A DNA stretch of 64,000 nt from Charina bottae (GCA_023362775.1 JALMGJ010000001.1:65792001-65856000); one strand, 5' to 3'. Counted from the stretch's first letter, positions 25,790-38,945 are shown. Notes: generated by a model not told the origin, from the letters alone. Program-made: numbers and translations.

Positions 25790-26563
25790 ACTCAACTGAA
25801 CCGTGGTAAGACGGAGTGGCTGTGGATTGATGGCCCCCCTAGATCCGGGAAGTTGTCATCTTTGGTTCTGGGTGGGGTGGCACTACCTCGCTCGGATCCA
25901 GTGCGGAATCTGGGGGTCCTCCTGGACTCGCGACTCCTGCTCGAAGAGCAGGTGGCAGTCACGGCCAGGAGGGCCTTTGCACAACTCCGTGTTGTGCACC
26001 AGTTACGCCCTTTCCTGGATCGGGAGGCCCTCCGAACAGTCACTCACGCCCTTGTCATCTCCCGTATAGATTACTGTAATGCGCTCTACATGGGGCTACC
26101 CCTGAAGAGTATCCGGAAGCTTCAGCTGGTTCAGAATGCCGCGGCGCGAGCAGTTATGGGTGCCATGAGATTGGCACATGTAACACCTCTGCTACGCGAG
26201 CTGCATTGGCTACCAGTTTGCTTCCGGGTCCAATTCAAGGTGTTGGTGATTACCTTTAAAGCCCTATATGGCATAGGGCCAGGGTACCTGAGGGACCGTC
26301 TCGTCCCGATAACGTCGGCCCGCCCCACCCGTACATGCAGGGAGGGCATGCTTCGGACCCCCTCAACACGAGAATTCCATCTAGCGGGGTCCAGGAGACG
26401 TGCCTTCTCTGCGATAGCGCCCGCCTTATGGAACATCTTGCCCCCGGAGGTGAGATTGGCCCCCTCACTCCTGGCCTTCCGGAAGGCCCTCAAGACCTGG
26501 CTTTGCCACCGGGCCTGGGATGACAGAGGTGGCAGTGCCTCCTGGGGTTGGCTGGCCCCGTAG
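25790..26563 (+). pseudogene. CR1/L3 LINE protein, C-terminal part
   Basis: About 258 codons open to the natural stop. It begins within the post-active-site block (QLNRGKTEWLWIDGP) and continues with LGVLLDSRLLLEEQVAVTAR, RIDYCNALYMGLP, LQLVQNAAARAVMGA, LLRELHWLPVCFRVQFKVL and PALWNILPPEV to SASWGWLAP. The endonuclease and catalytic part are missing through 5' truncation, so it cannot encode an active enzyme. The open frame suggests a fairly young insertion. Confidence 0.88.
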
Positions 26564-26774
26564 TAATACAACCGATACTACGGTCCCCAATCCATCTTGG
26601 ATTTATGTAATTTATTATTATTATTATTGTATATTATTATTATTGTTGTATATTTTTAGATAATATTTTTGTATAGTTTTTAAACTTTCAAGTGTTGTAA
26701 CCCGCCCAGAGTCCCTTGCAAGGGAGATGGGCGGGGAATAAATTGAAATAATAAATAAATAATAAATAATAAAT
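25790..26774 (+). mobile_element. CR1/L3-type LINE inserted in BovB
   Basis: Flanked by aagatg on both sides (25784-25789 and 26775-26780), at the exact point where the BovB frame is interrupted. It contains the C-terminal part of the LINE protein, the 3' UTR hairpin (cccgcccagagtcccttg ... gatgggcgggg) and an AATA-rich tail. Confidence 0.9.
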
Positions 26775-26780
26775 AAGATG

Positions 26781-26922
26781 GATGGATGATATTCTGGAGG
26801 TGACAGACTCGAACTTGGGGGAGCTGGGGGTGGCAACAGCTGACAGGAAGCTCTGGCGTGGGCTGGTCCATGAAGTCACGAAGAATCGGAAGCGACTGAA
26901 CGAATAAACAACAACAACAATT
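26781..26922 (+). pseudogene. BovB LINE, second part and 3' tail
   Basis: Continues the frame broken at 25789: DDILEVTDSNLGELGVATAD and LVHEVTKNRKRLNE, equivalent to the last ~40 residues of the full-length copy, then an (AAC)n tail. Confidence 0.9.
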
Positions 26923-26925
26923 AAC

Positions 26926-27135
26926 AAACTAGAGTGTCTCTAGAGAAGAGCAACCAAGCTGATAAGGGGCCTGGAAGGAAGAACTTGTGAGGAAATGTTG
27001 GAAGCACTGAGTATGTTTAGCTTTGAAACAAGAAGACTATGGGGAAACATCATAGCTGTCTTTAAGTATCTGAAGGACTGTCATATAGAACATGGGGCAG
27101 ACCTCCAAGATTTTCAGATTTGGCCAGAAATTGGT
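26926..27135 (+). mobile_element. CR1 (chicken-type) LINE remnant
   Basis: Encodes a decayed CR1 ORF2 C-terminal segment: REEQPS-like start, [20 protein letters not shown], then [20 protein letters not shown]. The pattern [29 protein letters not shown] is typical of avian and reptile CR1. Stops and drift show that it is old. Confidence 0.7.
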
Positions 27136-29040
27136 TGGGCCATTAGTGTGTATTTTCAAGTTGTTGTACACCTTTATTTTATGTGTCAAGTGAAAAACCA
27201 TCTGGGATGGTCACAAAAATAATGAGCCTTCCTTCTAATTGTACAATGAAAGAAAGTGCAGCAATGTTTGGGTGAGGAACAAGAGTTACTACATTTTTTC
27301 TATGCATCAAATACAATATTTCAAAAGTATTAGTGATTTTGTCCAAAACTGGGCACAGCAATTTAATGCTACAAGTTTATGTTCATTATTATTGTAACCT
27401 GATATTCATTTGATGAATAAATATTATTCATCAATATTTGTCAATAACACCCCCTCCCGACACGACTTGGTTTTATTTGTTTGAGAAAATGAAAGACCAT
27501 TACTCTTTTAAAATAATGGTAAATGCATTATATTTGTTGTCTTTTTTCTGAAATTAGCTTTGATTAGAGTTTGATTAGAGTTTTTATTAGAGTATCACCC
27601 TATTCAATTTTCTGCTCAGATCAGTAAGTTGTCTCCTTAGCACAGAAGGCCACACGGAGAGGGTTGGAATAAGATAGATATGTATTGCTTGGAAGAAAAA
27701 GATAAATATTAGCATTTTCAGGAGTTAAAGAAGCTTGGTTTACAGTTCTTTTAAAATAATACCTTTAGAAATTTCTTCAATCTCTAAAAGATGAATTAAG
27801 TGAGCATTTGATTTAGTATGTGAAGGAGTCTTTGGCTTTATCCAAAATGAAAATCTCAAATTCTTCTTTCTCCATTATAAAACCACTCCTTTGGCTTCTA
27901 AGAGACTCTGCTGTTATCAGTTTCCAAGTTTCTATGGCAACGCCGCCCATCATTTCTTTGGTAGTTTTTACTAATATGCATAAATCACAACAGATTCATT
28001 TGGTCTTAAGGTAGGTGTCATAGTGGTATTCCTTCACTTAATCAAAACACTCATACAGAGAAATGCTTAAAATTAAGGAAAGGCAATAATACCATGGGAA
28101 GAAATTGTGATCTTTTTCAAACATATGTTGTTTCCTATAGGATATTTTAGATGAAAAGTGGAAAATAAACAAACAAATAGTAATCCTCTTTAATGGAAAA
28201 ATGTATATGTGTTTCTCCCACCCCAGCAGTTCATCTGTTTTTTTAGGAGAACTTAATTCATATATTATTAAAATTTCTGTTTGTATAAATACTCATCTAA
28301 CTCACACTGAATTCAGAATTCAGCATCCTGGCTGATCAATGCACTCATTTAAACAGTGATACATGTTTACCGCTTTCCCTCAAAAGCTGCTTGTTCCTTC
28401 CTTCCTTCTTCCCCATCAATGGACTGCATTTTCTGGCTGTAATATGCATCTCTTCCATTTTCTGCCTTTGCCCAGCCAAAATATGTCTCTAGCAATTGCC
28501 TCAAGTTAAAAGTACACATGAATGTTTGAATTATGCTTATAATGAGACAGATGAGTATTTCATTTCAGTAATTTAAATCAATTATGCCCTATTAGAATAG
28601 GAAAAGACGAATAGATTAGAAGGCCAAGCCTTGCTATCTGTTTGTATTTAACTGTGGTTAGGTTTTTTTTTCTCAAACAGCTTCTTCTAATATTGCTCTT
28701 TTGTGATGTTTAATGGATGCCAATTCTCTGCTGGGATGGAAATACACCACAACAGTTTGTTCATTACATTAAAACCTTGGATATACTGTTTTCTTCTCTG
28801 TACCACTGCTACATGATTTTATGTGGACACACTACGACTAATTAGATTTGTCTGGAAACAATCACAGCATCTTGTACAAATGTTTACAATAAATATATAA
28901 ATGTTGACTGATGCTATCTTCCTATCAAACTTCATAGACTTCTGAAATGGTTTTGACTGGATCTCTGAAGTTAAAAAAGAAACTTTTTAAAATGCAGTGT
29001 GTGTGTGTGTATTTCTAAAATCTTTGCTACTTACTTAAAA
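27136..29040. other. No gene seen
   Basis: AT-rich DNA with no supported gene; a short (GT)n run lies near 28998. Confidence 0.5.
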
Positions 29041-29372
29041 AGGTAAAGGTTCCCCCCGCACATTTGTGCAGTCGTGTCCGACTCTAGGGGCCGGTGCTCA
29101 TCTCCGTTTGTTAGCCAAAGAGCCAGCGTTGTCCGAAGACGCTTCCATGGTCACGTGGCCACATGACCCACGTGGAACGCTGTTACCTACCCACTGAAGT
29201 GGTACCTATTAATCTACTTGCATTTGCATGCTTTCGAATTGCTAGGTTGGCAAGAGCTGGAGCTAGTGCGGGAGCTCACTCCACACGCAGGGCTAGGGAT
29301 TCGAACCTCCGAACTTGCGATCTTCCGATCGACAAGCCTGGTGTCTTACCCGCTGAGCCACCACGCCCCTTG
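29041..29372 (-). mobile_element. Sauria-type SINE, copy 1
   Basis: Read on the minus strand: tRNA-like head gtggtggctcagcgggtaag (A box) and ggaggttcgaatcccta (B box), a body with cagctcttgccaacctagca and gagatgagcacc, and a 3' end gagtcggacacgactgcac resembling the BovB tail, which suggests mobilisation by BovB. Plus-strand flanks tacttacttaa and tacttatttac are probably a decayed target duplication. Confidence 0.85.
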
Positions 29373-29540
29373 ATACTTATTTACATGCTCGTTAAAAATA
29401 AAGCCAGAGACAGAACCTGGGTCTCATGTAAACCTGAAGGTTTGCTTTCAAAGGAATAACTGAGTGAAGTCTGGGAGCTGTTTTCCAGAGAAGCTGGACT
29501 GAGGTCCTAATTTAGCCATGAATTGTGTTTAGTGCTGTTA

Positions 29541-29876
29541 AAAAGGTAAAGGTTCCCCCCGGCACAGTTGTGCAGTCGTGTTCAACTCTAGGGGCTGGTG
29601 CTCATCTCCGTTTGTTAGCCGAAGAGCCAGCGTTGTCTGAAGTCGCTTCCATGGTCACGTGGCTGGCATGATGCACGCGGAATGCTGTTACCTACCCACC
29701 GAAGTGGTACCTATTCATCTACTTGCATTTGCATGCTTTTGAATTGCTAGGTTGGCAAGAGCTGGGGCGAGTGTGGGAGCTCACTCCGTCATGCGGGGCT
29801 AGGGATTCGAACCTCCGAACTTGCGATCTTCCGGTCGACAAGCCTGGCGTCTTACCCGCTGAGCCACCACGCCCTT
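29541..29876 (-). mobile_element. Sauria-type SINE, copy 2
   Basis: Closely similar to copy 1 over its whole length, in the same orientation. It is flanked by the exact 13-bp direct repeat tttagtgctgtta (29528-29540 and 29877-29889). Confidence 0.92.
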
Positions 29877-29889
29877 TTTAGTGCTGTTA

Positions 29890-30540
29890 CCATAGTGCTG
29901 TCTCTTAGCTTCAGTCCCCGGTCCCTTGTGAAATATTGAATAAGATATCAGACCTAGAGATTGTTTGAAGGCATAGACCCGGTGCCAGCCAGCATCAGGC
30001 CTCCTTCAGCAGTTGCTGTTTTAGTTCCCTACCCGGTCACTGGTACCTTCCCTGGATCTTTCACACCAAGGAGTTCACACCAAGCCACTAGTTTTAATTT
30101 CTCACAGCACCCGTGATATTTTACTTTGGGGCATTATGGATTTCCACGAGGCACAGGGCATAGTAGAAAATGTACCCCATATAGCCTGAACAATGTCACT
30201 AGTTCATTTCTGGCAGTGGAGACCAGAAGGAGCCTGCTCAAGATCTATTTCAGAGAATGGGTACTAGTGAAAATTAGGTACATGGATAGTTGGTTGAATA
30301 TGAGCCCATTTTCATATCCTATTTATCAGCTTTCCCCAGCCTGATGCCTCCTGTTTGTGTAGGACTACCACTCCCAGAATTCATAGTCAGCCCTTGATTT
30401 GATTTTTCCTTAGTTAATTAAGCTAATTACCTTAATTTTCATGGAAGCAATGTGAAGTGTCAGCAGGCTTTATGAAACCACAAGATGTATGGAAGTACAA
30501 ACAGATCTTCAGATGTATGGAAGTAGAAAGAGATCTTCAG
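29890..30540. other. No gene seen
   Basis: No gene supported. A ~30-bp imperfect tandem duplication (agatgtatggaagta ... agatcttcag) lies at 30482-30540. Confidence 0.5.
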
Positions 30541-30775
30541 CCTTGCGAGGTAGTCTAGACAAGAAGCACACCCAGAAGTACTAACAGAATCTTGCAAGTC
30601 TGAAAGTACTACTCTCCTCCCTTGCCTTTACAGTCCAAGAAATGAGGGAGGGTCCCTTCTGAGATGTTTGCCATGCTTCCATTGCTTCTGCAGGCTAAGC
30701 TGCCTTTTATCAGATCTGTGGCTCTTCCTCCTGTCTTCCAAGGTCATTCCCACATACCATTACATCAGAAGAGAA
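30541..30775 (-). mobile_element. LTR-like dispersed repeat, copy 1
   Basis: Shares ttgcgaggtagtctagac, cttgcaagtctgaaagta, gctaagctgccttttatc and caaggtcattcccacatacc with 33600-33898. On the minus strand it begins TGTGGGAATGACCTT, LTR-like. Confidence 0.5.
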
Positions 30776-31644
30776 ACCCTAATGTCCGAACATGCTCAAG
30801 AGCCATGAAATGCTGACTGTCTATGAAGGCAACAGAAGGACAAAAATGGGAGAGAAAAACAATACAATTAAGTAACCTCGAAGAGGATCATGCTGAATGG
30901 CTGGAGGAGTGGATAATTATATACAGAGCACAGTTCTTCTAACATAAATCAGGTCCTCTTTTGCTAACGTAACCTTACTACAACATAATAGCTTTCTTTA
31001 GTTTGTGAAAAAGCTATTCCATAGGAATTTAGGAATCCTGAATTTAAGAATTTGGAGTTGGATTCACTGGGTCTGCAGGTACTATTGGAAAGGTTGCTTT
31101 AGGTAAACAGGTGGTGTCGCATATTTTATGACTCAGGAAGAATAGCACCTTGTAAGTTCAGAAACTGATGTCTGTGGATTCTTGTGATTTCAAGGGGTAT
31201 CTGCATGCGTGTAAAAGGGATAGTTAATTTCTTGACTTTGTTCCTAGGCTCTGGTTAAAATAATCTGATTATGCTGAATGAGGTTTTTTTGTAACAGTCT
31301 CTGTGTTTGGCAGAGAATTGATCATCTGTAAGGAGGCAATCCAGCCCTATGTCAGGTAATCCTATCTGATGATTACACTCAAACCATGACTGACAAGGTA
31401 GCTTTCTTACGCCTGGTCTTTATGGAGGCCGCTCTAATAATTCCTTGCACTGACCCAGCAGCTAGCTACTGCTATGATACTTTTTTCTGCTTGTCCTTGA
31501 ATTATTCTAGATGGAATAAGTAAGGAAAAGACCCACGTTCCAGGACTGACAATGAAGTTTGGGTCTGGAAACTCCTGATTTTATCTTAGCAAATTGCTGG
31601 ATCCAGATGATGGATTTTAATCCAAATGCCTGAAGAGATGTAAC

Positions 31645-32387
<743 letters not shown>

Positions 32388-33119
32388 GTAATATATATGC
32401 ATCTGATTTCCTGCATAGCATTTTTATCATACTTAGCTGCATGACTTAATATATGGAAATGTAATACATGGCATTTAAATCCCTTTCTTTCTCTTTGAAT
32501 TATAAGTTGTTTCTTAATTCCCTATGAGAGTGACTCACATATGGCTGCAGCTGAGTAGGAGAACAGGAGATAGCCCTAAATTCATACACTGTTCATCATG
32601 AGTTTGGAATTTTTGCAGCTGCTGGAGTCATATATTGTGGGGGACATATTTTGGTTTTTTATTCATCTGAATTTCTCCCCAGACTTCTGACTCCTTATTT
32701 GCTTAATATTTTTCCAATTATGAATTTGCCAGAATTTGGGGAACATTATTCCCAAATTTCAGTACATGCTGGAATATATTGATGAAACACCCCCTCCCAA
32801 AAAGGAACTTTGATTTGATTATATCAAATTACTTTGCTGTGATGTGCGTAAGCTTAGATGAGCATCAATAAAACACCACATAAAGCTTGATGTATTCGTA
32901 TATGTGATGAATAGGATTATTTTTAGCTCTGTATTTAATCAGTACACAGAGATACATTGATACTTGGAGGAGGAAATGAACTGTGAATTCAACAATAGTC
33001 AATTAGATTATTAGATGCCTATTGTAACACTGTACAGGAGGAGAGCCATGTTAGCAAAAAATGGCAGCAAAAAACCAGGAGGTGATGGCAACGGGGACTG
33101 CTGGGATTGCCATTGCTAA
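32388..33119. other. No gene seen
   Basis: AT-rich DNA, no supported feature. Confidence 0.5.
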
Positions 33120-33194
33120 GCGATGCGGTCACGTGATTCCATGATTTCCATGCGGTCACATGATTTCCATCATAACTTGAGGACTACCTGTACA
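33120..33194 (-). mobile_element. Fragment of pogo/Tigger-like miniature element
   Basis: Ends cataacttgaggactacctgta, the same terminal sequence as the complete element at 38502-38861. Only one end remains, and the interior has a small duplication of atgcggtcac(a/g)tgatt. Confidence 0.6.
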
Positions 33195-33239
33195 GTCCCT
33201 GTTGCTGTTGTTAACTGAATCCCAGCTTGTTCCAATAAG

Positions 33240-33599
33240 GAAGGGACTGCCTCCTCTGCTTCCTCTTGAACCCCCCTAACTGCCTATCTCCCCTTCATCT
33301 CTGCCCGTTTGGCCACCTGCCTGCCTACTGCCGCCAGCTGGCCCCACCACCCTCCCTGCTGCCACGCCCACCGCACTGCGCCCCATTGCTATACCGACTG
33401 GGGCCTTCTTCGCGCCACCTTCTTTTGCACTGGTGCCAGCAGGGCTTTTCTCATACCCCGCCCAGGGCCTCCATTCACGCCCTGCCCAGGGCCTCCATTT
33501 GCATGCCAGCCAGGGTCTTCTTTCACCAAAGAAGGACCTGGCTAGAACGGTCCTTCTTTTGTGCTAGTGCAGCTGGGGCCTTCTTTCAAGTGCCTGCCT
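33240..33599. other. C-rich segment of unknown nature
   Basis: Pyrimidine- and GC-rich for this window, with repeated words (gcccagggcctccattt, ggggccttcttt). A 121-codon frame (33266-33631) is proline-rich and looks compositional. Its position beside the LTR-like repeat at 33600-33898 could make it leader or internal sequence of an LTR element. Confidence 0.3.
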
Positions 33600-33898
33600 T
33601 GAAAATGACTTGCAAGATTCTGTTAATGTAACCTTACAATAAAGTAGAATTAGCTCACCTGGCCATGTTTTCTGTCTGGTCTACCTCGCAAGGCTGACAT
33701 CAATCTTGCAAGTCTGAAAGTATATCTCTCCCCACCCCATCCCCTTTATAGTCCAGAAACTAGGGAGGGTCTCTTCTGTCTGAGCCTCTTGCCCCACCCA
33801 CATTCCTGGTGCGGGCTAAGTTGCCTTTTATCTGATCATTCCCTTGGCTGAGTCTCTTCGCCTTGTCTCCCAAGGTCATTCCCACATACCAATACAAG
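33600..33898 (-). mobile_element. LTR-like dispersed repeat, copy 2
   Basis: On the minus strand it starts TGTGGGAATGACCTTGGGAG, has a TATA-like ctataaagggg about two thirds along and ends near cttgcaagtcattttcaag. It matches the copy at 30541-30775. A lone LTR is the simplest reading; no retroviral gene is seen nearby. Confidence 0.5.
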
Positions 33899-35373
33899 TC
33901 AAAAGTCTTTTTTAAGGGAAACAGAAATAAGAAAGGGCCCACCTTTTAATTCTAGCAGCATTTATTTGTGATTTGGGCCTCAAAAAGCCTCAGTATGTGA
34001 TTCTACACATTGGGCCTCAGTATGTGATTCTACACATGAAGGAAATAGTTTGACTTATTCTAAGATCTACAGATTTATTTCTCAGTTTGAGGTTGATATG
34101 CTTTGGAAACAGTAAATAGCTGCATATTTTGATTTGCTTGTGCAAGTTATATCATGAGCTATAAATGAAATCAATAAATCCAGTATAAATAAAAGAGATA
34201 TATTATTGGGAAAAGGAAAGGGCATCTACAAAGGCAGAAAGAAACTGCTGTGTTTATTGCTTTTGAGATCATATTCAACAAAATGCAATATATTGAAATG
34301 AATATACATATTTTATAAACCTCTGCAAAGCAAGAATATAGCAATAAATGTCTTAAGACAAATCTCCCACATCCTTTGATTTATTATCTACTGAATTTTT
34401 AATGGTGTAAGTTTAAAACTTGTTTGAATGTAAGAGCTTAAAGGATTTTACTGCTGAAATACTTCATTTTTTAAGAATTTCAAATAAAGATATAAAATCA
34501 GCAGTGACCTGGAAGTGCCTTTCTTTCCTGACTCTTTTCATAATTTAGGATCCTCAAAAATATTTGATGTTTTATGACCTGACAAGTTTGGAGCAGTTTA
34601 TATCCATATTAGCCCTATTTACTTTGGCACATAACATATTTCCCATAATTTTAGAAAAACGGAGGTTTTAAATTTTAATAGGCAAGTAACTAAGGAAGAA
34701 AAAGCATTAATTTCACAAGAATAGTATTTGAGAAGCAAATTATATAGAGTTTTCTTTAGGCTTATTTTTAATTTGTTAAGGTAAAGATACTCTTGAGTTG
34801 AGCTTGACTCCTGTTAATTAGAAGGACACATCCTTCCATTTTCTCAGTTACGGTATGGATGTGGTTTGCTGCCTTCTTCCAGTTTCTCAATCTAGCCTAG
34901 AACCCTACAATTCCCTGCTGGTGTTGCATCTAAATCCTAACTGGGCCTACCCTGTTTATTTTCCAAGTCCAGAGATGGTCAGCCAGGACCTGCCACCTAT
35001 GTTCTTGTCTACATATTGGGCAATTCAACTTTTCCTTACTGAGGGCTCTTTTGAGTTCACTGCTCCTTTTGTTCTAATTTAGCAATATTTAAGTATATAG
35101 AAACCTTTTTTTCATCTAAAGCAGTAATTATTGGCTTCCTTGTATGAATTAGGGATAGGCAACAGTAGACAGACTGCAGCATATTTCAAAGGGTGGAAAT
35201 TGTGTATTAAGAAACAGAGATGAATGCATAGGCTTATCCATGGGAATAGGAGTTGCACTAGGGGAAATCTGTGCAGTTCCTGCTTATGACAACTTGTGAA
35301 TTGCAACCTATAAAGTCCTGCACTGCTTGGGACCATGGAATCTGAAGGAACACCTCTTTCACATCCATCTATA
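33899..35373. other. No gene seen
   Basis: No gene supported. A 26-bp tandem duplication (gggcctcagtatgtgattct...) lies at about 33966-34040. Confidence 0.5.
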
Positions 35374-35381
35374 CCTTAGGG

Positions 35382-35647
35382 CAGTGCTTTCCAAAGTCCC
35401 GCCGTTGGCGACACACCAATGGCGGCAGCACGCACAGCGGTGGCAGCATGCACAGTGGCGGTGCGGTGCTGGCATGCATGGTGGTGGCAGCGGCGGCGGC
35501 CTCGTGTTTCGCATTAAAACCCGGAAGCGCTGATGGTGCGCCGCTGCTGTCACCGCTGCCGCCACCGCACACACCGCCACAGGGGCGGTGGCGATGCGCC
35601 ATCAGCACTTCTGGGTTTTGTCGCGACACACAGTTTGGAAATCTCTG
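35382..35647. mobile_element. hAT-like element with GC-rich interior
   Basis: Ends cagtgctttccaaa and, inverted, cagagatttccaaactgtg. It is flanked by ccttaggg (35374-35381) and ccttaagg (35648-35655), 7 of 8 matching. The interior is rich in ggtggc/gccgcc units. No coding frame is convincing. Confidence 0.7.
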
Positions 35648-35689
35648 CCTTAAGGTCATCTTCAGATGATCTACTCAGAGTGTCCTTCC

Positions 35690-36050
35690 AAACTGAGACA
35701 CAGTGGCTGGTTTCCTGGGAGCAGACCATTTTAGGGGTTGTCCTTCAATTCTGAAATGCACTCCCTAGAGTGGCATCATCTTTATTATCTTTTCAGTGCC
35801 AGGCAAAGACAAAGACATTCGTGCTCAGGTTTTAAACTTTCTATCTCTGCTTTTTCTTTCTTCTTGTTTTGTCATTTTATTCCTTATGGTATTCGTATAT
35901 TTCATATAATGCTTTCAGTTTTTTTTTATTTTGTAAATTACTGTATTAATTTCTGTTTTTTAAATTTTAAACTGCTTTGAGATTTTTAAAAAGAAGAGGC
36001 GATATATACAGTAAAGGTTTTAGATAAATTAATAAACGAATACAATTTTG
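35690..36050 (+). mobile_element. Decayed CR1/L2-type LINE 3' end
   Basis: Reads roughly as a LINE C-terminus (FWNALPR-like, then SFQCQAKT) followed by a 3' UTR with aaactgctttgagattttt ... ggcgatatata, the usual end of CR1/L2 elements. Confidence 0.45.
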
Positions 36051-37409
36051 ATTTGGGAAAACTTTGCTGTGATATCTTTAAAATAAGAAACTTATTTTAT
36101 TTGTAAAGAAACAGCAAATAACTATGAATAAAGGATTTATCTGAACTGATGGTGTGGAGACCTTTAAAAACTTAATTAATCAAAGACTTAGCAGAAGGCC
36201 AAGCAATGAAGAATTCCATACAGTAATGTATCTGTTTCTTGTTTGATGAGCTTTTACTGCCACAACTAATAGAGACTATATATTCTGTACATAAAGCAGA
36301 AGGCTAAATCTCCTTAGATCCAAACATCTGCAATCACCTACAGTTAGAGTGATCCTATTTTAACCAATGGGATTGCTTTGGAGTAGCACATGGTCAGTTG
36401 CAGCCTTGGTCAACCAGATTACTTTAAAGCCATCTGTATTATCTCCCCCAAATACTTGTATGTAAATAGCTGTTTCTGAATCTTCCCAGACTTCCATTTG
36501 GTTTGCTATCATATTGTCTCAGAGACTAATTCCATAGAAAGAGAGAGATATGAGTTAAAGCAGGTCAACTTCTCTGAGGTGATAATGATGAAGGAGAAAT
36601 GCAATCAGTGACAGATATTAAGAGGAAGTATTCAGCTCTTTCCCTCTAGCCTGTAACGCTTTTGAAAGATATATTTGCAGTGCTAAAAAGACTTCTAGCG
36701 GGGGAATTTAAATTGAAGTTATTTATTTAATTCACAGGAATTATCTGGGAGACATACAAAGGTAATAAAAATGTTTAAAAGCCATGAGAGTTCTACAAGT
36801 GCTTTTTTCTGAAACAGAAGAAAAAAAAAATAACCAGCAAAAAATTAAATGACTAACAAAGTTCTTCAGCATTAAGACAAGTATAGTAATGTAAATACAA
36901 TACGATAAGAAGATTAAAAATATAGACTTAGAAAAATAAAATGAATTTGTGTGGCTGGTGACAAAAAGTTGGCATTAGGCCAATATTTGTAAGGTTATAC
37001 ATTCCATGGGAAATGAAAAGAAAAAGAGGAAAATGGCATTCATTTTTGCTTTACTGCAAAATCTCAGTCCTGCATTTTTCTTCTTTCTTTTCGTCTCCTT
37101 GGTCTGGTGCGTTTTTTTTCTGTTTGTCTTTATATATTCCATAACCATTGATGTTACCACCAAGAACTGGCTTTCGCTTTTAACCATTTACTCCACTTGT
37201 AGGACAGTTACAGACAGGTCTCCAGTTCCTGTATATTACTGTTACCAGAATTTATTAAGTGATCAAATATTGTTAAGAAATACTGAAACTGTAACTTACA
37301 TTTTACTAGAAATAAATGAGAGATTAGCACCCTTTGGAAGAAATATAATGCAATCCTTCAATGGTATTGAAAGAATAGAATGATGACCTTCAACAAATCA
37401 TTTCTAATG
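36051..37409. other. No gene seen
   Basis: AT-rich. The 125-codon frame at 37006-37383 begins with a lysine-rich stretch and a phenylalanine-rich hydrophobic run from poly-pyrimidine DNA, and matches nothing I recognise. Confidence 0.45.
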
Positions 37410-37411
37410 CA

Positions 37412-37500
37412 TTTACCGCCCAGAGTCCCCTCCGGAATGGGGGGGAGATGGGCGGTGATATAAGTTAGAAATATAAATAAATAAATAAATAAAGAAATAA
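37412..37500 (+). mobile_element. CR1/L3-type LINE 3' UTR fragment
   Basis: Only the hairpin (accgcccagagtcccctccg ... gatgggcggtg) and the (AAAT)n tail are left. Confidence 0.8.
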
Positions 37501-38329
37501 ATTCTCCTTTTTTTGTTGCTAGTTCACGTTCATTCCAATTCTGAAATGAACACGTACAGTTACAATACGATAATTGTACGCAATACGCAAAACACACTGT
37601 AGAAATCAGTCTGGTGATCTTCCAACAGTTCTCAAAGGTGCAGGAGGAGGTGTCGGGGGTCCCTCTGAGTGGTGAGGCCCTGCCTGTTGAATACCTTCCC
37701 TGGAGAAGCAACTCTGATACATGTATGCTTTTCTCTGCTCCTGTATAGTTAAATTTACAACTAGCACTGAACCACATTGTGGCTTTTTATTTTTTATTCT
37801 CACACCTTTAAAATATCTTCTTGATTTATTGCTTTTACTAATAAATTAACTACTAGTGTTTTGCTTGGTTGTTTTATGAAAGAACATGAGTGTTACTGTG
37901 CTCAGATTATAACATTCATAATGAGAATGAATGGATGAATCAATCTGCTGTCATTCCATACAGAATTTCCCGTATTTGGTCATAAGATCATTTTTTTTAA
38001 AAAAATAGCCTGCAATTAGACACACACACATTTATTTTCATATGCAACTGTGCCGAAAATACACATATACATATGTTGCTTTCTTTAAGGTGCATATTTT
38101 TATGTACAAGTTCTGAGCATAATTGAAACAAGTGTGCCATCCAAATATAATAGTGTTCTGATACACATATCAATCTGGGAAGTCCAAATTGTGCTGGTTC
38201 ACTTAAAAATATAACCCAATAGAAAAATTTCCACACACATAATCAAGATCTCTTAAGCAAAGTCATCTGATGGGATGTACAAAGAATGCCATCTCTGTCA
38301 TGGCACTGTCCTCTAAGAGTTTTGGACAA
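37501..38329. other. No gene seen
   Basis: No gene supported; minus-strand frames here have no recognisable content. Confidence 0.45.
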
Positions 38330-38945
38330 CCCTGACCCCGCAAATTTTTAGACAATCTTAAAAACCTGGTTTTTCCCCAACCTGTGGCCTAGATTTTTGT
38401 TCTGTCCATTTGGTGTATAGTTTGTCTTGGTTATGGTATGTTGGTCTCCTGTTTTGTTCAGTTCTATGTCATATAGTTATTTTTTCATTTATTTTTAGTT
38501 ACAGGTAGTCCTCACTTAACAACTAAAATAGGGACCAGCAACTCTGTTGCTAAGTGACATGGTCATTAAGCAAGACATCACATGACTGCAACAGACTTAC
38601 AACTTCACTTCCACTGTGGTTGTTAAGTGAATCACCAATGGTTGTTAAGTGAGACATTATGTGACTACAACTTGCGATTTTACTGCCAGCTTCTCCATTG
38701 ACTCTGCTTGTCAGAAGTGGGCTGTGAAGCACACAAATGGCAATCACATCACCACAGGGACACTGTGATGGTGCAAGGACCAGTCGTAAAGGTACTTTTT
38801 CAGTGCCATCATAACTTTGAACAGTCGCTAAACAGGGCAGTCATTAAGTGAGGACTACCTGTATTGTATTGTTTTTAACTGTATGCTGCGCAGAGTCTAT
38901 GCCAAATGGAGTGGCCCTTATAAATCCAAACAAATAAATAAATAA
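38330..38945 (+). mobile_element. LINE 3' end split by a miniature element
   Basis: Left part reads FLDNLKNLVFPQPVA-like, a LINE C-terminus. The right part, tgctgcgcagagtctatgcc ... (aaat)n, is a 3' UTR end. The pogo-like element at 38502-38861 lies between them. Confidence 0.5.
38502..38861. mobile_element. Pogo/Tigger-like miniature element
   Basis: 360 bp with ends CAGGTAGTCCTCACTTAA and the inverted TTAAGTGAGGACTACCTG, flanked by TA (38500-38501 and 38862-38863). Inside are several tgttaagtga words. No coding capacity. This family is abundant in snakes. Confidence 0.8.

Noticed and set aside
29041..29880. tRNA genes at the right ends of the repeats
   Set aside because: A and B boxes are present, but the sequence is the head of Sauria-type SINEs and does not form a complete tRNA.
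33266..33631. 121-codon proline-rich protein
   Set aside because: Composition follows a C-rich repeat segment; no recognisable domain, and a second overlapping frame is equally open.
37006..37383. 125-codon frame with a hydrophobic F-rich segment as a membrane protein
   Set aside because: The hydrophobic run comes from a T-rich tract and nothing else in the frame is recognisable.
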